A stretch of 64,000 nucleotides of DNA from assembly GCA_000711775.1 (NCBI GenBank), contig ARYC01000836.1, forward strand, positions 37,428-101,427, written 5' to 3'. The stretch comes from Oxytricha trifallax. Its lineage: Eukaryota > Ciliophora > Spirotrichea > Sporadotrichida > Oxytrichidae. Each line of letters begins with the position of its first letter. Within the stretch, counting starts at the first letter, position 1. A program made the translations under genes and the position numbers. Below the pieces are notes generated by a model that worked only from the letters and a program-made list of their open reading frames with translations, was not told where the DNA came from and ran no database searches. Shown piece after piece: positions 51,001 to 60,100 of this stretch.

Positions 51001-54000
51001 TTTTTGCTTAAAATTAAAACATTTCTGGATGAAAAGAATTCTCTAAAGAGAAATAAGTTTTTGCAAAAGCAAAAACATTTTAGGCAAAAATGAAAAATAC
51101 TTGAGAAAATAGTGATGTTAATGTGAGGGTGTAGCAACAAATTATATGTAAAATAAAATATATCGATTTACTATACAATTTTTTACAGTTGTTGCTCGTG
51201 TTCAACAGTATACTGTTAGTTACGGAAGCTCTGAATCAATTGACGAAATCTCAGAATCACGCAGATTTACAATGAAAAACCACCGAAATGTGAGAGAACG
51301 GATTTAACTGATACACACAGATTGAAGCACTAGAGGTACAGAGAAAAAAGCTTCTTACACATCACTAAGTAGAGAGCAGAGATAAACATGGAACTTGAAC
51401 TGCGATAGATTAAAGACTAAAACCTAATTTAAGCTTTTTAATTTTAATAAGTGATTTAAGAAGAACCTGATTATATAAAACCCAAAGAGTAATTTTTTAA
51501 GCAATCGTGAGTATGATAAATTAATGAATGCAATTTAATAAATTTAATAACTGGAAGAATGAAACCCCATTAGGAGAAATGCAAAAGTGGGTGGAAAGTG
51601 AAAATTAAAAAGTGATTAATAAAACCCTTAATTTAAACTATTAAACGATTAAATATTTAAACTTACATAACATGGCAGACTTTGTTGCTGTCGACTCTTT
51701 CAGCGAACATTGAGCTAGAGGGGCCATCTTAAGGTCAGTTTGTAGCCCTTCGAAATCTAGGGGGAACTTGGGCGCTCGGGGCACACAGCACACGCCCTGG
51801 CGAAGTTGCGCGCTGCGATGATAGGAAGCATTATCCATTAGCAGGATGGAGTGGGCCCTCCCGTCTTTGTCTTGCACATCCAAATGCTAAATGAGATCCA
51901 CCATGAAGACCAAGAAGGTGTGGGAGATAGTGCAACCCACACTCACATTGAAGATGAAGGTACCCCGATTGGAGGCAGCCGCGGTTATACAGAGGCGGCT
52001 GATGCGTTTCTGCGAAGACTGGACATTTTGGCTGCCCTTGGCGATCCAGGAATGGCTGCGACTATCAGTGTTCTGGATGATGGTCTCGTCGATGTTGTAT
52101 ATCGTGAAGCCCGAGCACGAGGCCTGAATGAAGTAAGCAGCGGCGATCTGGCGCTGGAGCCGCGACTTCAAGCTATTGTGGTTGGGAGTGAGACGGGAGA
52201 TCTTGTGGTAGCTCATGTGCAACTCGTGCCTCCGGAACCTGCTGATGCGATAGGGGGAAATGCGCACTCCCAGCCGCTGCTGCAAGCTCTGCAAGATGCC
52301 TCTCGTGGTGATGACCCCTTTGCTCTCCTCAATGTGCGCAATGATTGAGTCAGCCTCTTCAGCTGTGAGCAGCGTATTCTTTCGACCCCGCTTTGCAGGT
52401 AACAGCTTACCATCGGAGTGAGCGGCATCCTGGAGTAGCCTCCTGACATGATAGCGACTGGTGCCCCCGAGAGTGGCTATAGAGGGCAGGCTGAGGCCTT
52501 GGCAGGAATAGAACTCGGCCAGTACCATTTTGCGACCCCCGTTCCTTGGGGAGATCAAGAGCCTTCAAATGACGAATCAGACTCCTGCCATGAAGAGGCT
52601 GCCAAGATGGGGTGATATGAGGAGTAGCTAATTACTCCTACCAGATCTCACTAGCGACGCTTTCCTAATGGTCTTCTTGTTGAAATGTAGCCTCCTTAGG
52701 AGGAGCGCTAGTGGTAGCAATTGCAGTGTATTAGTGCTCTGTCTCCTTATCAGAGTCGTTGGACCACACTTCTTTGGCCAGGGAGTAGCGCGAAGACAGC
52801 ATGCACAAGCACAGTTGCCGACTAGGAGGGCCTCCTCGATTTCCTCTTTATGAGTTGCAGATTTCTTCAAGTGCTATTACGAATTCATTTAGAGATTTCC
52901 TCTGGATCACAGAGCTTTTCCTCTTAAGCCAAAGCCCCTTTTCCACCCCATACCTGAATTGGAATCCTGAGGCGCTACTGGAGGAGAGGGTTAAAAGCCC
53001 CCCTGGCGAAGTGGGGTCCAACGACTCTGATAAGGAGACAGAGCACTAATACACTGCAATTGCTACCACTAGCGCTCCTCCTAAGGAGGCTACATTTCAA
53101 CAAGAAGACCATTAGGAAAGCGTCGCTAGTGAGATCTGGTAGGAGTAATTAGCTACTCCTCATATCACCCCATCTTGGCAGCCTCTTCATGGCAGGAGTC
53201 TGATTCGTCATTTGAAGGCTCTTGATCTCCCCAAGGAACGGGGGTCGCAAAATGGTACTGGCCGAGTTCTATTCCTGCCAAGGCCTCAGCCTGCCCTCTA
53301 TAGCCACTCTCGGGGGCACCAGTCGCTATCATGTCAGGAGGCTACTCCAGGATGCCGCTCACTCCGATGGTAAGCTGTTACCTGCAAAGCGGGGTCGAAA
53401 GAATACGCTGCTCACAGCTGAAGAGGCTGACTCAATCATTGCGCACATTGAGGAGAGCAAAGGGGTCATCACCACGAGAGGCATCTTGCAGAGCTTGCAG
53501 CAGCGGCTGGGAGTGCGCATTTCCCCCTATCGCATCAGCAGGTTCCGGAGGCACGAGTTGCACATGAGCTACCACAAGATCTCCCGTCTCACTCCCAACC
53601 ACAATAGCTTGAAGTCGCGGCTCCAGCGCCAGATCGCCGCTGCTTACTTCATTCAGGCCTCGTGCTCGGGCTTCACGATATACAACATCGACGAGACCAT
53701 CATCCAGAACACTGATAGTCGCAGCCATTCCTGGATCGCCAAGGGCAGCCAAAATGTCCAGTCTTCGCAGAAACGCATCAGCCGCCTCTGTATAACCGCG
53801 GCTGCCTCCAATCGGGGTAGCTTCATCTTCAATGTGAGTGTGGGTTGCACTATCTCCCACACCTTCTTGGTCTTCATGGTGGATCTCATTTAGCATTTGG
53901 ATGTGCAAGACAAAGACTGGAGGGCCCACTCCATCCTGCTAATGGATAATGCTTCCTATCATCGCAGCGCGCAACTTCGCCAGGGCGTGTGCTGTGTGCC

Positions 54001-55196
54001 CCGAGCGCCCAAGTTCCCCCTAGATTTCGAAGGGCTACAAACTGACCTTAAGATGGCCCCTCTAGCTCAATGTTCGCTGAAAGAGTCGACAGCAACAAAG
54101 TCTGCCATGTTATGTAAGTTTAAATATTTAATCGTTTAATAGTTTAAATTAAGGGTTTTATTAATCACTTTTTAATTTTCACTTTCCACCCACTTTTGCA
54201 TTTCTCCTAATGGGGTTTCATTCTTCCAGTTATTAAATTTATTAAATTGCATTCATTAATTTATCATACTCACGATTGCTTAAAAAATTACTCTTGGGGT
54301 TTTATCTCTCTTTTTGATTTATCAGTATTATATCGACTTGTATTTTAAAAATTCTACCTTACTACCTACCAATAAAGCTTATGAATTTGATAATGAATAT
54401 GATTTAAAAAGATTATGATTATTTGGGGAAAAAATATATAGTGATATGTAAAAAACAGTTATATCTAAATCAAGATAAATATTCTATTTTAATGCTTTGA
54501 AGGGAAATATTTAAATTAAATTACAAAATATATTTGAGCAATCAATATCTCATAATCAAATTAATATAGTTGACAATAATTTAAAAATTTCTTAATTCTT
54601 CTTTATTCTCAAAATCATTTGTACTTGCCTCAAATTTTTCATCAAATGGATTTAAGTTCTAATTTCTTAAAGTTTTATATAAAAATATATAGTTATTTTA
54701 TAATTTTATTTTTCTTTACTCTGAATTATCTCTTCTATAAAATGTTGGTGCTGCTTTATCTTATTTTGATGTCAAACCTTTTTCATTGTTTTATTTTTAT
54801 TTAGGTCTGTCAGTAAACTACAAATTTTATCCCTCTAACATGTTTAAATCTTTCGCTTGAGTAGATTAGACTTTTTTCTATATTTCTAAGTCTGATTTCT
54901 AATATTTTTCTTATTACTCCTTTCCAAATTTCTTCTCATTCAAAAAGAAAATAATAAATATAGATTTTATTCATAATTAATAAATATTGCAAAAATATAT
55001 AAAACGATTGTACTTTCAATAAAAGTAAAATTTAGAAAGTTTTAAATCTATTTTAATGGAAGTTATAATTAAATTAAAGACAAATATTCGATATTAATAG
55101 AAATAAAAATTGTATTGAAATATCATCATTTTAAGTAAATGTTTTATATTTATATAAATTAGACTCGAGAAAATCAATAAGCATTCCTAATCCCAT
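38806..55196 (-). CDS. Gene P2: tandem paralogue of P1, with transposons in its IESs
   Basis: Minus-strand gene from the ATG at 55194-55196 (MGLGMLIDFLESNL) to the TGA at 38806-38808, same orientation and segment order as P1, which ends 1.8 kb downstream of P2 in reading direction. Pointers AAATTT, AATTC and ACATT are in the same codons as in P1; ATAC replaces ATACCA. One extra IES (pointer ACT, 47538-47890) splits a segment that is whole in P1. IESs contain TBE-D, foldback F7 and the nested F8/F9 palindromes. Function unknown; membrane segments at about 49.5 kb and 46.9 kb. Confidence 0.75.
39290..39425 (-). CDS. P2 segment SPIVLFAATLGLEAMENLFD
   Basis: The most conserved block between P1 and P2. 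A plus-strand frame is open here too, but the synonymous pattern supports the minus strand. Confidence 0.75.
39735..39790 (-). CDS. P2 short segment (FRNSQLQYQFQ)
   Basis: Counterpart of P1 26985-27055. The preceding IES is only about 0.3 kb here, against 2.8 kb in P1 where F4 and F5 have inserted. Confidence 0.5.
39950..40090 (-). CDS. P2 segment DEIVDYIPLFVVICHKN
   Basis: Counterpart of P1 27640-27800. Confidence 0.7.
40245..40412 (-). CDS. P2 segment with DWEISNSTK and FSTGTESSF
   Basis: Counterpart of P1 27945-28135. TBE-D begins at 40416, within or at the edge of the adjoining IES. Confidence 0.7.
40583..42315 (-). pseudogene. TBE-D 57-kDa zinc-finger/kinase-like gene, broken
   Basis: The start ATG (42313-42315) and N-terminus match TBE-B; the C-terminal L-P-H-D-A-K-L-I-S-V ends at the TGA at 40583-40585. 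Foldback F6 is inserted in the C-terminal part, and several deletions (for example around 41940-41950, removing zinc-finger sequence, and 41480-41700) destroy the frame. Confidence 0.75.
40737..41143. mobile_element. Foldback element F6, TA-flanked, inside TBE-D
   Basis: 407 bp, arms of about 170-180 bp around a loop at 40908-40963. Termini are TTGTAGAAATACATTTGATT. TA at 40735-40736 and 41144-41145. Its ends are clearly related to those of F7 (TTGTTAAAATACATTTGAAT). The arms are nearly identical, which suggests recent insertion or repair. Confidence 0.88.
42488..42695. promoter_or_regulatory. Divergent intergenic repeats of TBE-D
   Basis: The same GGAGGACCTCC / TTTGAACTTAATTTGGAGG array as in TBE-B, well conserved between two otherwise diverged copies, between the 57-kDa and 22-kDa genes. 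Confidence 0.5.
42983..43018 (+). other. 36-nt intron 1 of TBE-D 22-kDa gene
   Basis: GTAAGTTATTACTTATAACT...ACTATAG. Joins Q-Q-(G|TT) to V-G-L-F-L-P-T-Q-E-G-T-K. Canonical donor, branch-like CTAAC and acceptor. Confidence 0.85.
43412..43437 (+). other. 26-nt intron 2 of TBE-D 22-kDa gene
   Basis: GTAAACTTAG...TTTATAG, at the same codon and of the same length as in TBE-A and TBE-B. Confidence 0.8.
43677..44729 (-). pseudogene. TBE-D 42-kDa transposase, frameshifted
   Basis: Very close to the TBE-B transposase over its whole length, but a 2-bp insertion after the ATG (reads ATG-TGA), a 1-bp loss near 44052 and a 4-bp gain near 44085 break the frame. The catalytic-motif coding regions (H-A-D-E/A change, F-V-D-N, G-I-E-L) are still visible. 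Confidence 0.85.
44910..45130 (-). CDS. P2 segment with FFSILFPGLIREPHLERGF
   Basis: Counterpart of P1 29640-29781. Pointer AATGT (minus ACATT) at 45126-45130. The lower edge is uncertain because a (TA)n tract and TBE-D follow. Confidence 0.75.
45219..45305 (-). CDS. P2 segment VNQTFNAVQSDIDSRQLLDE
   Basis: Counterpart of P1 29909-30035. AATGT pointer at 45219-45223 joins E-Y-I-T-F-V-S-I-T to the next segment in frame; the IES is 93 bp. Confidence 0.75.
45306..46784. other. Long AT-rich IES of P2
   Basis: Between the 45.2-kb and 46.8-kb segments. A 74-codon hydrophobic minus-strand frame at 45784-46008 has no counterpart in P1 and is probably chance. No repeat was recognised. Confidence 0.5.
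46785..46925 (-). CDS. P2 membrane segment IPTAFYAGFVISGFFAYKHY
   Basis: Counterpart of P1 30235-30305, continuing as Y-E-N-V-I-L-F-K-T-Y-Y-G-R-Y-N-F-T. Pointer ATAC (GTAT 46922-46925 and 47372-47375). Confidence 0.75.
47372..47540 (-). CDS. P2 segment ESQKSLDVKWRCKKC
   Basis: Second half of the block that is whole in P1 33420-33675; ends L-P-G-F-R-S-R-F-F-Q-L. Bounded by ACT (47538-47540) and GT-A-T (47372-47375). Confidence 0.75.
47538..47887 (-). other. P2-specific IES, pointer ACT/AGT
   Basis: ACT at 47538-47540 and 47888-47890 flank about 350 bp of AT-rich DNA. Joining gives G-Y-F-D-S-E-S-Q-K-S in frame, matching the uninterrupted P1 sequence G-Y-F-D-N-E-S-Q-K-S. Confidence 0.8.
47888..47972 (-). 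CDS. P2 segment IFISAYLMIESLDGYFD
   Basis: First half of the conserved block; upper edge at pointer GAATT (47968-47972). Confidence 0.8.
48020..49141. mobile_element. Foldback element F7 in an IES of P2
   Basis: Inverted arms of roughly 430 bp and 310 bp matched length around a GC-richer loop (about 48440-48840). F6-like termini TTGTTAAAATACATTTGAAT at 48036 and the complement ending 49124 are bounded by TA, but the palindrome continues for about 16 more bases on both sides (TAAAAATTAAGTA). The arms have repeats of GAGCAACTGAGCA / GCAATTAAGCAACTGAGC type. Its presence explains why this IES is 1508 bp here and 87 bp in P1. Confidence 0.85.
48459..48777 (-). CDS. ORF in the loop of foldback F7
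   Basis: A minus-strand open frame, markedly GC-richer than its surroundings, with TAG as Gln and a TGA at 48459-48461. Sequence such as VITTNGLPFDKMSIAEYDAF, STVDLARHRYRRFVEGC and the acidic HSDEEKDEKDGQDN. No family was recognised. It occupies the loop rather than the arms, as in F3. The upstream end is uncertain (an upstream TGA, or an intron, near 48797). Confidence 0.5.
49476..49548 (-). CDS. P2 membrane segment KFLVGFFGLGYGIYNYI
   Basis: Bounded by AAATTT (49543-49548) and GAATT (49476-49480), the same pointers as P1. Confidence 0.8.
49595..49790 (-). CDS. P2 segment ending RDFIIGSLKF
   Basis: D-E-D-S-D-D-E-L-C-C-T-G-N, then WKGWNKCFIRFQ, ending at pointer AAATTT (49595-49600). Counterpart of P1 35047-35245. 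Confidence 0.75.
50240..50320 (-). CDS. P2 small segment NFSSAAKIYQSRDSQTLN
   Basis: Open minus-strand segment with protein-like composition between the 49.8-kb and 54.6-kb segments. A weak counterpart may lie near 35820-35850 in P1 (D-G-S-F-S-S-P-S). Low certainty. Confidence 0.4.
50616..51475. mobile_element. Foldback element F8 nested in the left arm of F9
   Basis: 860 bp, arms of about 390 bp, loop about 51010-51087. Termini TATAATCAGGTTCTTCTTAA and complement. TA at 50614-50615 and 51476-51477. The intact right arm of F9 shows the empty site (GGGGTTTTATCTCTC), which proves insertion into a TA. No coding sequence was recognised. Confidence 0.93.
51638..51666 (-). other. Candidate 29-nt intron, left-arm transposase
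   Basis: Minus-strand GTAAGTTTAAATATT...TTTAATAG, mirror of 54114-54142. Confidence 0.5.
51641..52528 (-). CDS. DDE transposase (Tc1/mariner/IS630-like), left arm of F9
   Basis: Mirror copy of the gene at 53252-54139, differing in the translated part by two residues (Thr for Ser, Gly for Trp). See that entry for motifs. Both copies keep the same in-frame TAG (51887-51889 here), so the second catalytic Asp is reached only if TAG is read as Gln. Confidence 0.8.
52766..53014. other. Central spacer of F9
   Basis: 249 bp of unique, GC-richer DNA between the arms. Short open frames, none recognised. Confidence 0.6.
53252..54139 (+). CDS. DDE transposase (Tc1/mariner/IS630-like), right arm of F9
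   Basis: The first ATG in the open frame is at 53252 (MVLAEFYSCQGLSLPSIATL). The N-terminus has a helix-turn-helix pattern (LSLPSIATLGGTSRYHVRRL) followed by RGRKNTLLTAEEADS, as in Tc1/mariner-type proteins. First Asp in IYNIDETIIQNT (about residue 145); second in SILLMDNASYHRSA (about 235). A TAG at 53891-53893 lies between them and must be Gln. No clear third-Glu motif (N-P-I-E type) follows, so the C-terminus is frameshifted, truncated or spliced: a 29-nt GTAAGT...TAG intron candidate is at 54114-54142. The gene is far more GC-rich than the genome around it, suggesting recent arrival from another source. Confidence 0.8.
54114..54142 (+). other. Candidate 29-nt intron, right-arm transposase
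   Basis: GTAAGTTTAAATATTTAATC...AATAG follows the codons for S-A-M-L. Size fits the tiny introns of this genome. Unconfirmed. Confidence 0.5.
54600..54965 (-). CDS. P2 charged N-terminal segments
   Basis: N-E-K-K-F-G-K-E-Q-Q-E-K through NMLEGQNLQFTDRP, and LNPFDEKFEASTNDFENKEE. Counterparts of P1 36480-36900. Confidence 0.65.
55150..55196 (-). CDS. P2 first segment (MGLGMLIDFLESNL)
   Basis: Start ATG at 55194-55196; the upstream word TTCGTTGCC is conserved with P1. Confidence 0.7.
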
Positions 55197-55829
55197 TTTT
55201 AGATTTTATGGCAACGAATTCTTTGCTATATATATATTTGATAATTATTTAATAATGCATAATAATCTCAATAAAATATGTAGAATTTACTTTTTTCATT
55301 TTATTTTTATTTAATTTATCTATTTATCATAATTATTTTGAAGTATGAGACTTCTAGACATTAAAATTACTCGTTTTATTGCATTAAAATGTTATAATAA
55401 AAATATCATTACAAATAAGTAATATTAATACTTATTTTAAATAAGATTATTTTAATGTTTTATTCATTTTTTATACTTAAAATAATTTAATTAACTATTG
55501 GAAACTGATAATTAAAAGCCTGAACATTTGCTAAAATTAATATCTGTAGGTAAAAATTAAAAATAACTATTACAGATTTTTTTTCTTTTCAATTTATATA
55601 ATATATTAACTTATCAATTAATTGTAATAAAATATTAATATTATATATTTTTTATACACTTTAAATTTATAATGTAATTGTTATAATTCATAAAGAAACA
55701 AAAAAGATATTTAATTTGTTTATGCTATATTTATTAAATTTAAATTACAATAAACAATTAAATAATGGATTTCAATGATTTAAAAATGATTTTTTGTATT
55801 ATAATTCTATTTATTTATTTTACATTTTA

Positions 55830-56612
55830 TAATAGAATTTATTGGATAAATTATATTGAATGGTTGTTAGTTTATTCAGATAAAGCGAATATAGCGATTT
55901 AAGAGAGGTGCAAGATTTAAAATGAATGAATTTATTGAAAAAGCATTAGTATTGCTTCATGTATTGCCTTAATATAGTCAGCATCATCTTTTTGTACTTT
56001 TCTTGCAGTCATTGAATTTCTCAAAAATATTAGTGTTATGTTACTGTTATTTAAATAGTAAAGTCACTTAGGTTAGTGAATCTACTGTTGAAGGCTCAGC
56101 TACTTCTCGGTTTAACACTGCTCTATCAGGATTCTTATCATAATCAAAACATCTCTAATAAAATTTCTCTATAAATCAAACCTATTAGTTTATTCAAATA
56201 ATTTTTACCATTAAAACTAAAAAGTTTTAATCAGAATTATTAAATTTAATTAATTTCCAAAAATCATTGCTATTTTAGCAATTAAAATGGAGTCTCCTCT
56301 CCAACAAGAATCCTGATAGAGCAGTGTTAAACCGAGAAGTAGCTGAGCCTTCAACAGTAGATTCACTAACCTAAGTGACTTTACTATTTAAATAACAGTA
56401 ACATAACACTAATATTTTTGAGAAATTCAATGACTGCAAGAAAAGTACAAAAAGATGATGCTGACTATATTAAGGCAATACATGAAGCAATACTAATGCT
56501 TTTTCAATAAATTCATTCATTTTAAATCTTGCACCTCTCTTAAATCGCTATATTCGCTTTATCTGAATAAACTAACAACCATTCAATATAATTTATCCAA
56601 TAAATTCTATTA
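55830..56612. mobile_element. Foldback element F10, between P2 and the glycosyltransferase gene
   Basis: 783 bp, arms of about 310 bp (left to about 56143, right from about 56308). Termini TAATAGAATTTATTGGATAA and complement, TA at 55828-55829 and 56613-56614. A frame without TGA runs across it from 55921 to about 56458 (MNEFIEKALVLLHVLPQYSQ), but in a code with one stop such a length can occur by chance. Confidence 0.85.
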
Positions 56613-57021
56613 TAAATTATCTTATTAAAAATCTCATAATTATTTATTCTTATTTATATTATACAAAAATTTTTCCAGAAATTAATACTTCGAAATATAT
56701 ATTTCTATAAATTAAATAAATTTTTAATATTCATAAATTATTTTTAAAAAATTAAACTATATTTATTCAGATAATAATTAGTAAATTTTCGTTAAACTAT
56801 ATAAAATACTATTAAAAAAGTTAAATCAATATCTAATTTAACTTATATTTATAGACTTAAACTAATATTTATATTCAACATTACACGATTCTTATACTTC
56901 AAATAATAAGATTTTGTTAATTATTTTTTACTTAAAATTGAATAAATTGATGATTAATTTTGATTACTATCTATTTCAACCATTTTTCAATTTCTATAAT
57001 TTATTTTGAAGTAAATAAGTT

Positions 57022-57130
57022 TCATTCACCTTGAGGTTTTTAGTGGGAATGGTATTAATTAGGCTGGTTGTGAGCTTCAGCAACTTGCTTCATCCATCCT
57101 TATATTAAATATTGCATTCTCTCATTCTAT
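57022..57130 (-). CDS. Glycosyltransferase C-terminal segment
   Basis: QNERMQYLIQGWMKQVAEAH ... HSHQKPQGE then TGA at 57022-57024. Confidence 0.65.
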
Positions 57131-60100
57131 TGCTAATAAATTATTTTATATAAATTTATAATCACACACAAATTGATTTTCAGTCACAATTTATATATAG
57201 TGATTCTATAAATAAATAGTATTATATATAAATTAGGACATTAATTATAATTTAATGCTTGGTAAAATGATCGTATAATGATCTCAAGAAATCGAACAAT
57301 AGCGATTTATTAACTAAGCAACCCTGGAAGTTTTAAGCTAGTAGACAGTAGGTATTATCGAATAATTGCTATGAATTTCTTGATAGTTTTTAGAGCATTA
57401 TTTCATCTTAAACTGTTTAAAAAAATATTTTTTTCTCTAATAATTGTAAATGAATGATAAACTAGTTTTATCATTTAGCTTATTAATTAAAAAATAATTT
57501 TATTATTTTTTAATTATCTTTAATCATTTCAGACAAGTAGTCATTGAAGATTTCTATATTTTATAGTTTTATCAATTTTAAATGATTTAATTATTTACTT
57601 TTTTTTTTTTGCATCTAGATATCCATCTTCACATTAATATTTGGCAATAAAATTATGATTTTAACAACCTTATTTTTTGTAGAAATTTTATTATCAATAT
57701 ATCAATGGTTATATCTTCGAAGAAATAAATAATAAAACTTAAATGTGATCATATTCAATAGTTCACAACTAGATTAAAAATATATTATTCTTTTAATTAT
57801 AAAAAATAAATATTATTTTTTCGAAAAGGTATGGTAGAAGTACCTTTGTCTAATTCTTTTTGGGAAAAACACACAAGGGATAAATAAAATTATTATAAAT
57901 TTCATGAAAAAAGTGCTTACAATATTTAAATTACATAGTACACAATTTGATTACGTAAAAATTTAAATTTAACTATTAGACCTAAAGAGTAAGATTTTTG
58001 AGTAAAACCTTTTATTAGCAAATTGTATTTTAAATTATATCTAGTTATAAAAAGAATAGCACAATGTTTTTCATAATTATTCTGAAAAATAAAAAGTATC
58101 AAACACTTATTTTATATGAAGAGATCATGCTATCTTTAATCTGGTAGCCTAGAATGATTATTTTTGTTATCTTAAACTTTCCAAATCTCAAATGTATCCT
58201 ATCTAAGAGTTACAAGATAAAGAATGAAAATTTTATAATTCCTTATGAATGAGTTATTTATGAATTATGATTTTATTAAACAAAATTCTAATTTGTAGGT
58301 TTAATCATCCAATATCTAAGCAGTGGCATTTGTCTCAATTATCATACTAAACCATAAATCATATTCACTCTCTGTCCCAAGTTTACTATCTTTCATTCTC
58401 TAAAAATAGGATTGTTAATCGCTCATTATTTAACTTTGTTCTTTTTATCAAATAATAAAATTTAAAACATATTTTTATGCTAAATTTATTCTTGAGGTGA
58501 TATACCTTAGTCTTTTAAATATGTCATTAACAGAGATTATTATAGCAAGTTTATATATAAATGGTAGTAAAATTCATTTTTTTAAATTAAATTTAATGTA
58601 GCATATATACAAAACACTTATATTAATTTATGCTTTATATAAATCAAATACAAATTATAAGTTAACTTCTATGTTCTTAGTTAAGCAAGAATAAATTTTT
58701 AGGAAAGTTGTAAGTGTCTAAAGATATATGATTTGATTCAATTTTAATGAAAATAATAACAATATTTATAGACAGTAGCTTATTTAATCTTTGAACATGA
58801 AATTAAAAGGAGAAAATAATCTTTATTTTTACGTTATCAAATTTATATAAACTAAATATTTTCCGAAATACAATTTTAGAAATCAAATAATGCATCCATG
58901 GCAAATGGTTAATGAATAATTTTGGCTTGAGGTTTTCAGAATTTCTAAGCATGACTGTACTGAAAATCAATTGATTAGAAAATAGCATATTAAGTTGTAA
59001 TTCTTCAGATGATTGAGCTTGGTAATCCATAGGCTTCCTAAACATAATTTAAAATTATAATTTATTAAAGGGCTTTTTAATAAAATATGAAACTAAAATC
59101 ACACATTTTTCACAATTTAAATTGAAATTAATTATTGTAACATACTTTCATTGTCCTTGGCTACATGCATATATTTTCCCCCTACTATTTCAACTTCAGG
59201 ATGTTCAAGTAAATAAGTCAATTGTATACAGAGTCTATCTTTTGGCATTAATTAATCGAAGTCTAAGAAAGCCACATACTCTGTTTTTAAAATATATTAA
59301 ATTGGTTTATCTATTTGAGTCAAAATATTAATATCAATTGAATGCTATATTTTATTAGTGAATTGGATTAAAATTTAAGGGTATTTAGTAACTTTTTTGC
59401 TACTCAAATTATTTTATTGTCTTTTTAGATTTAATAATTTACTATTAGAAATTTTTTAGAAAATCTAAATTAATAAAATATAGTATGCTCCTGTATGGAA
59501 AAATATAAAAATTTTATAGTTTAAAGAATATATTTAGTTAATTAATTATTTCAAAATTAAATTGAGAAGTTCAGTAGAATGCAAAATAAACTATGGCTAA
59601 TAAATCATTGATAGAAGAAATGTAAAATATTTATATTTTATTTACATTCGATAGCATTTTTGATAATTTAAATTTATATGTTTATTATTTAGTTATGGTA
59701 CCTGAATTTATTTCTCATGTGATGCTTTAAAATTAGCCTGCATCTATTTTTTAGTTAATTAAATTAATTAAAAGTGCTACTCTGTTTATAAATTTTAAAG
59801 AAAGTGATTTAAATTAGCATAAGGATCTCCTTTAAATGGTAATGAGCCATCTATAATCATATATAATTAATTGCCAAAGTAAGCTCCAAATTAAATATAT
59901 TAACATACTTTTTTAAATTATTTTTTAATGGAAATCATGATTCTGGGATATTAAATTCAAATTTTAGGTGCAAATGCTTCAAATGGTAAATAGAATTCTG
60001 GAAGTTAACATGGTCATATTTATATTTAATAATTATATAACTTTAATATACCTATATGTATTTTTATATTAATAAATCATCAATAATTATTAATTCCCAA

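Larger units (their letters stand above)
50559..54359. mobile_element. Foldback element F9: composite palindrome with two inverted transposase genes
   Basis: The outer ends AGGTAGAATTTTT / complement are flanked by TA (50557-50558, 54360-54361). The right arm is 53015-54359 (1345 bp). The left arm is 50559-52765, and subtracting the nested F8 plus one TA (862 bp) also gives exactly 1345 bp. The arms differ at very few positions. The 249-bp spacer is 52766-53014. Each arm carries one copy of the same GC-rich DDE transposase gene, in opposite directions. The element lies in an IES of P2. Confidence 0.92.

Noticed and set aside
52213..52449. Extra open frames overlapping the F9 transposase on both strands (also 51851-52348, 53331-53567, 53432-53929).
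   Set aside because: Shadow frames of a GC-rich gene; only the frame with D-E-T and D-N-A-S-Y-H motifs makes sense.
55921..56458. 179-codon frame without TGA across foldback F10.
   Set aside because: With a single stop codon and AT-rich DNA this length is not surprising, and it runs through the palindrome without recognisable motifs; kept only as a remark.
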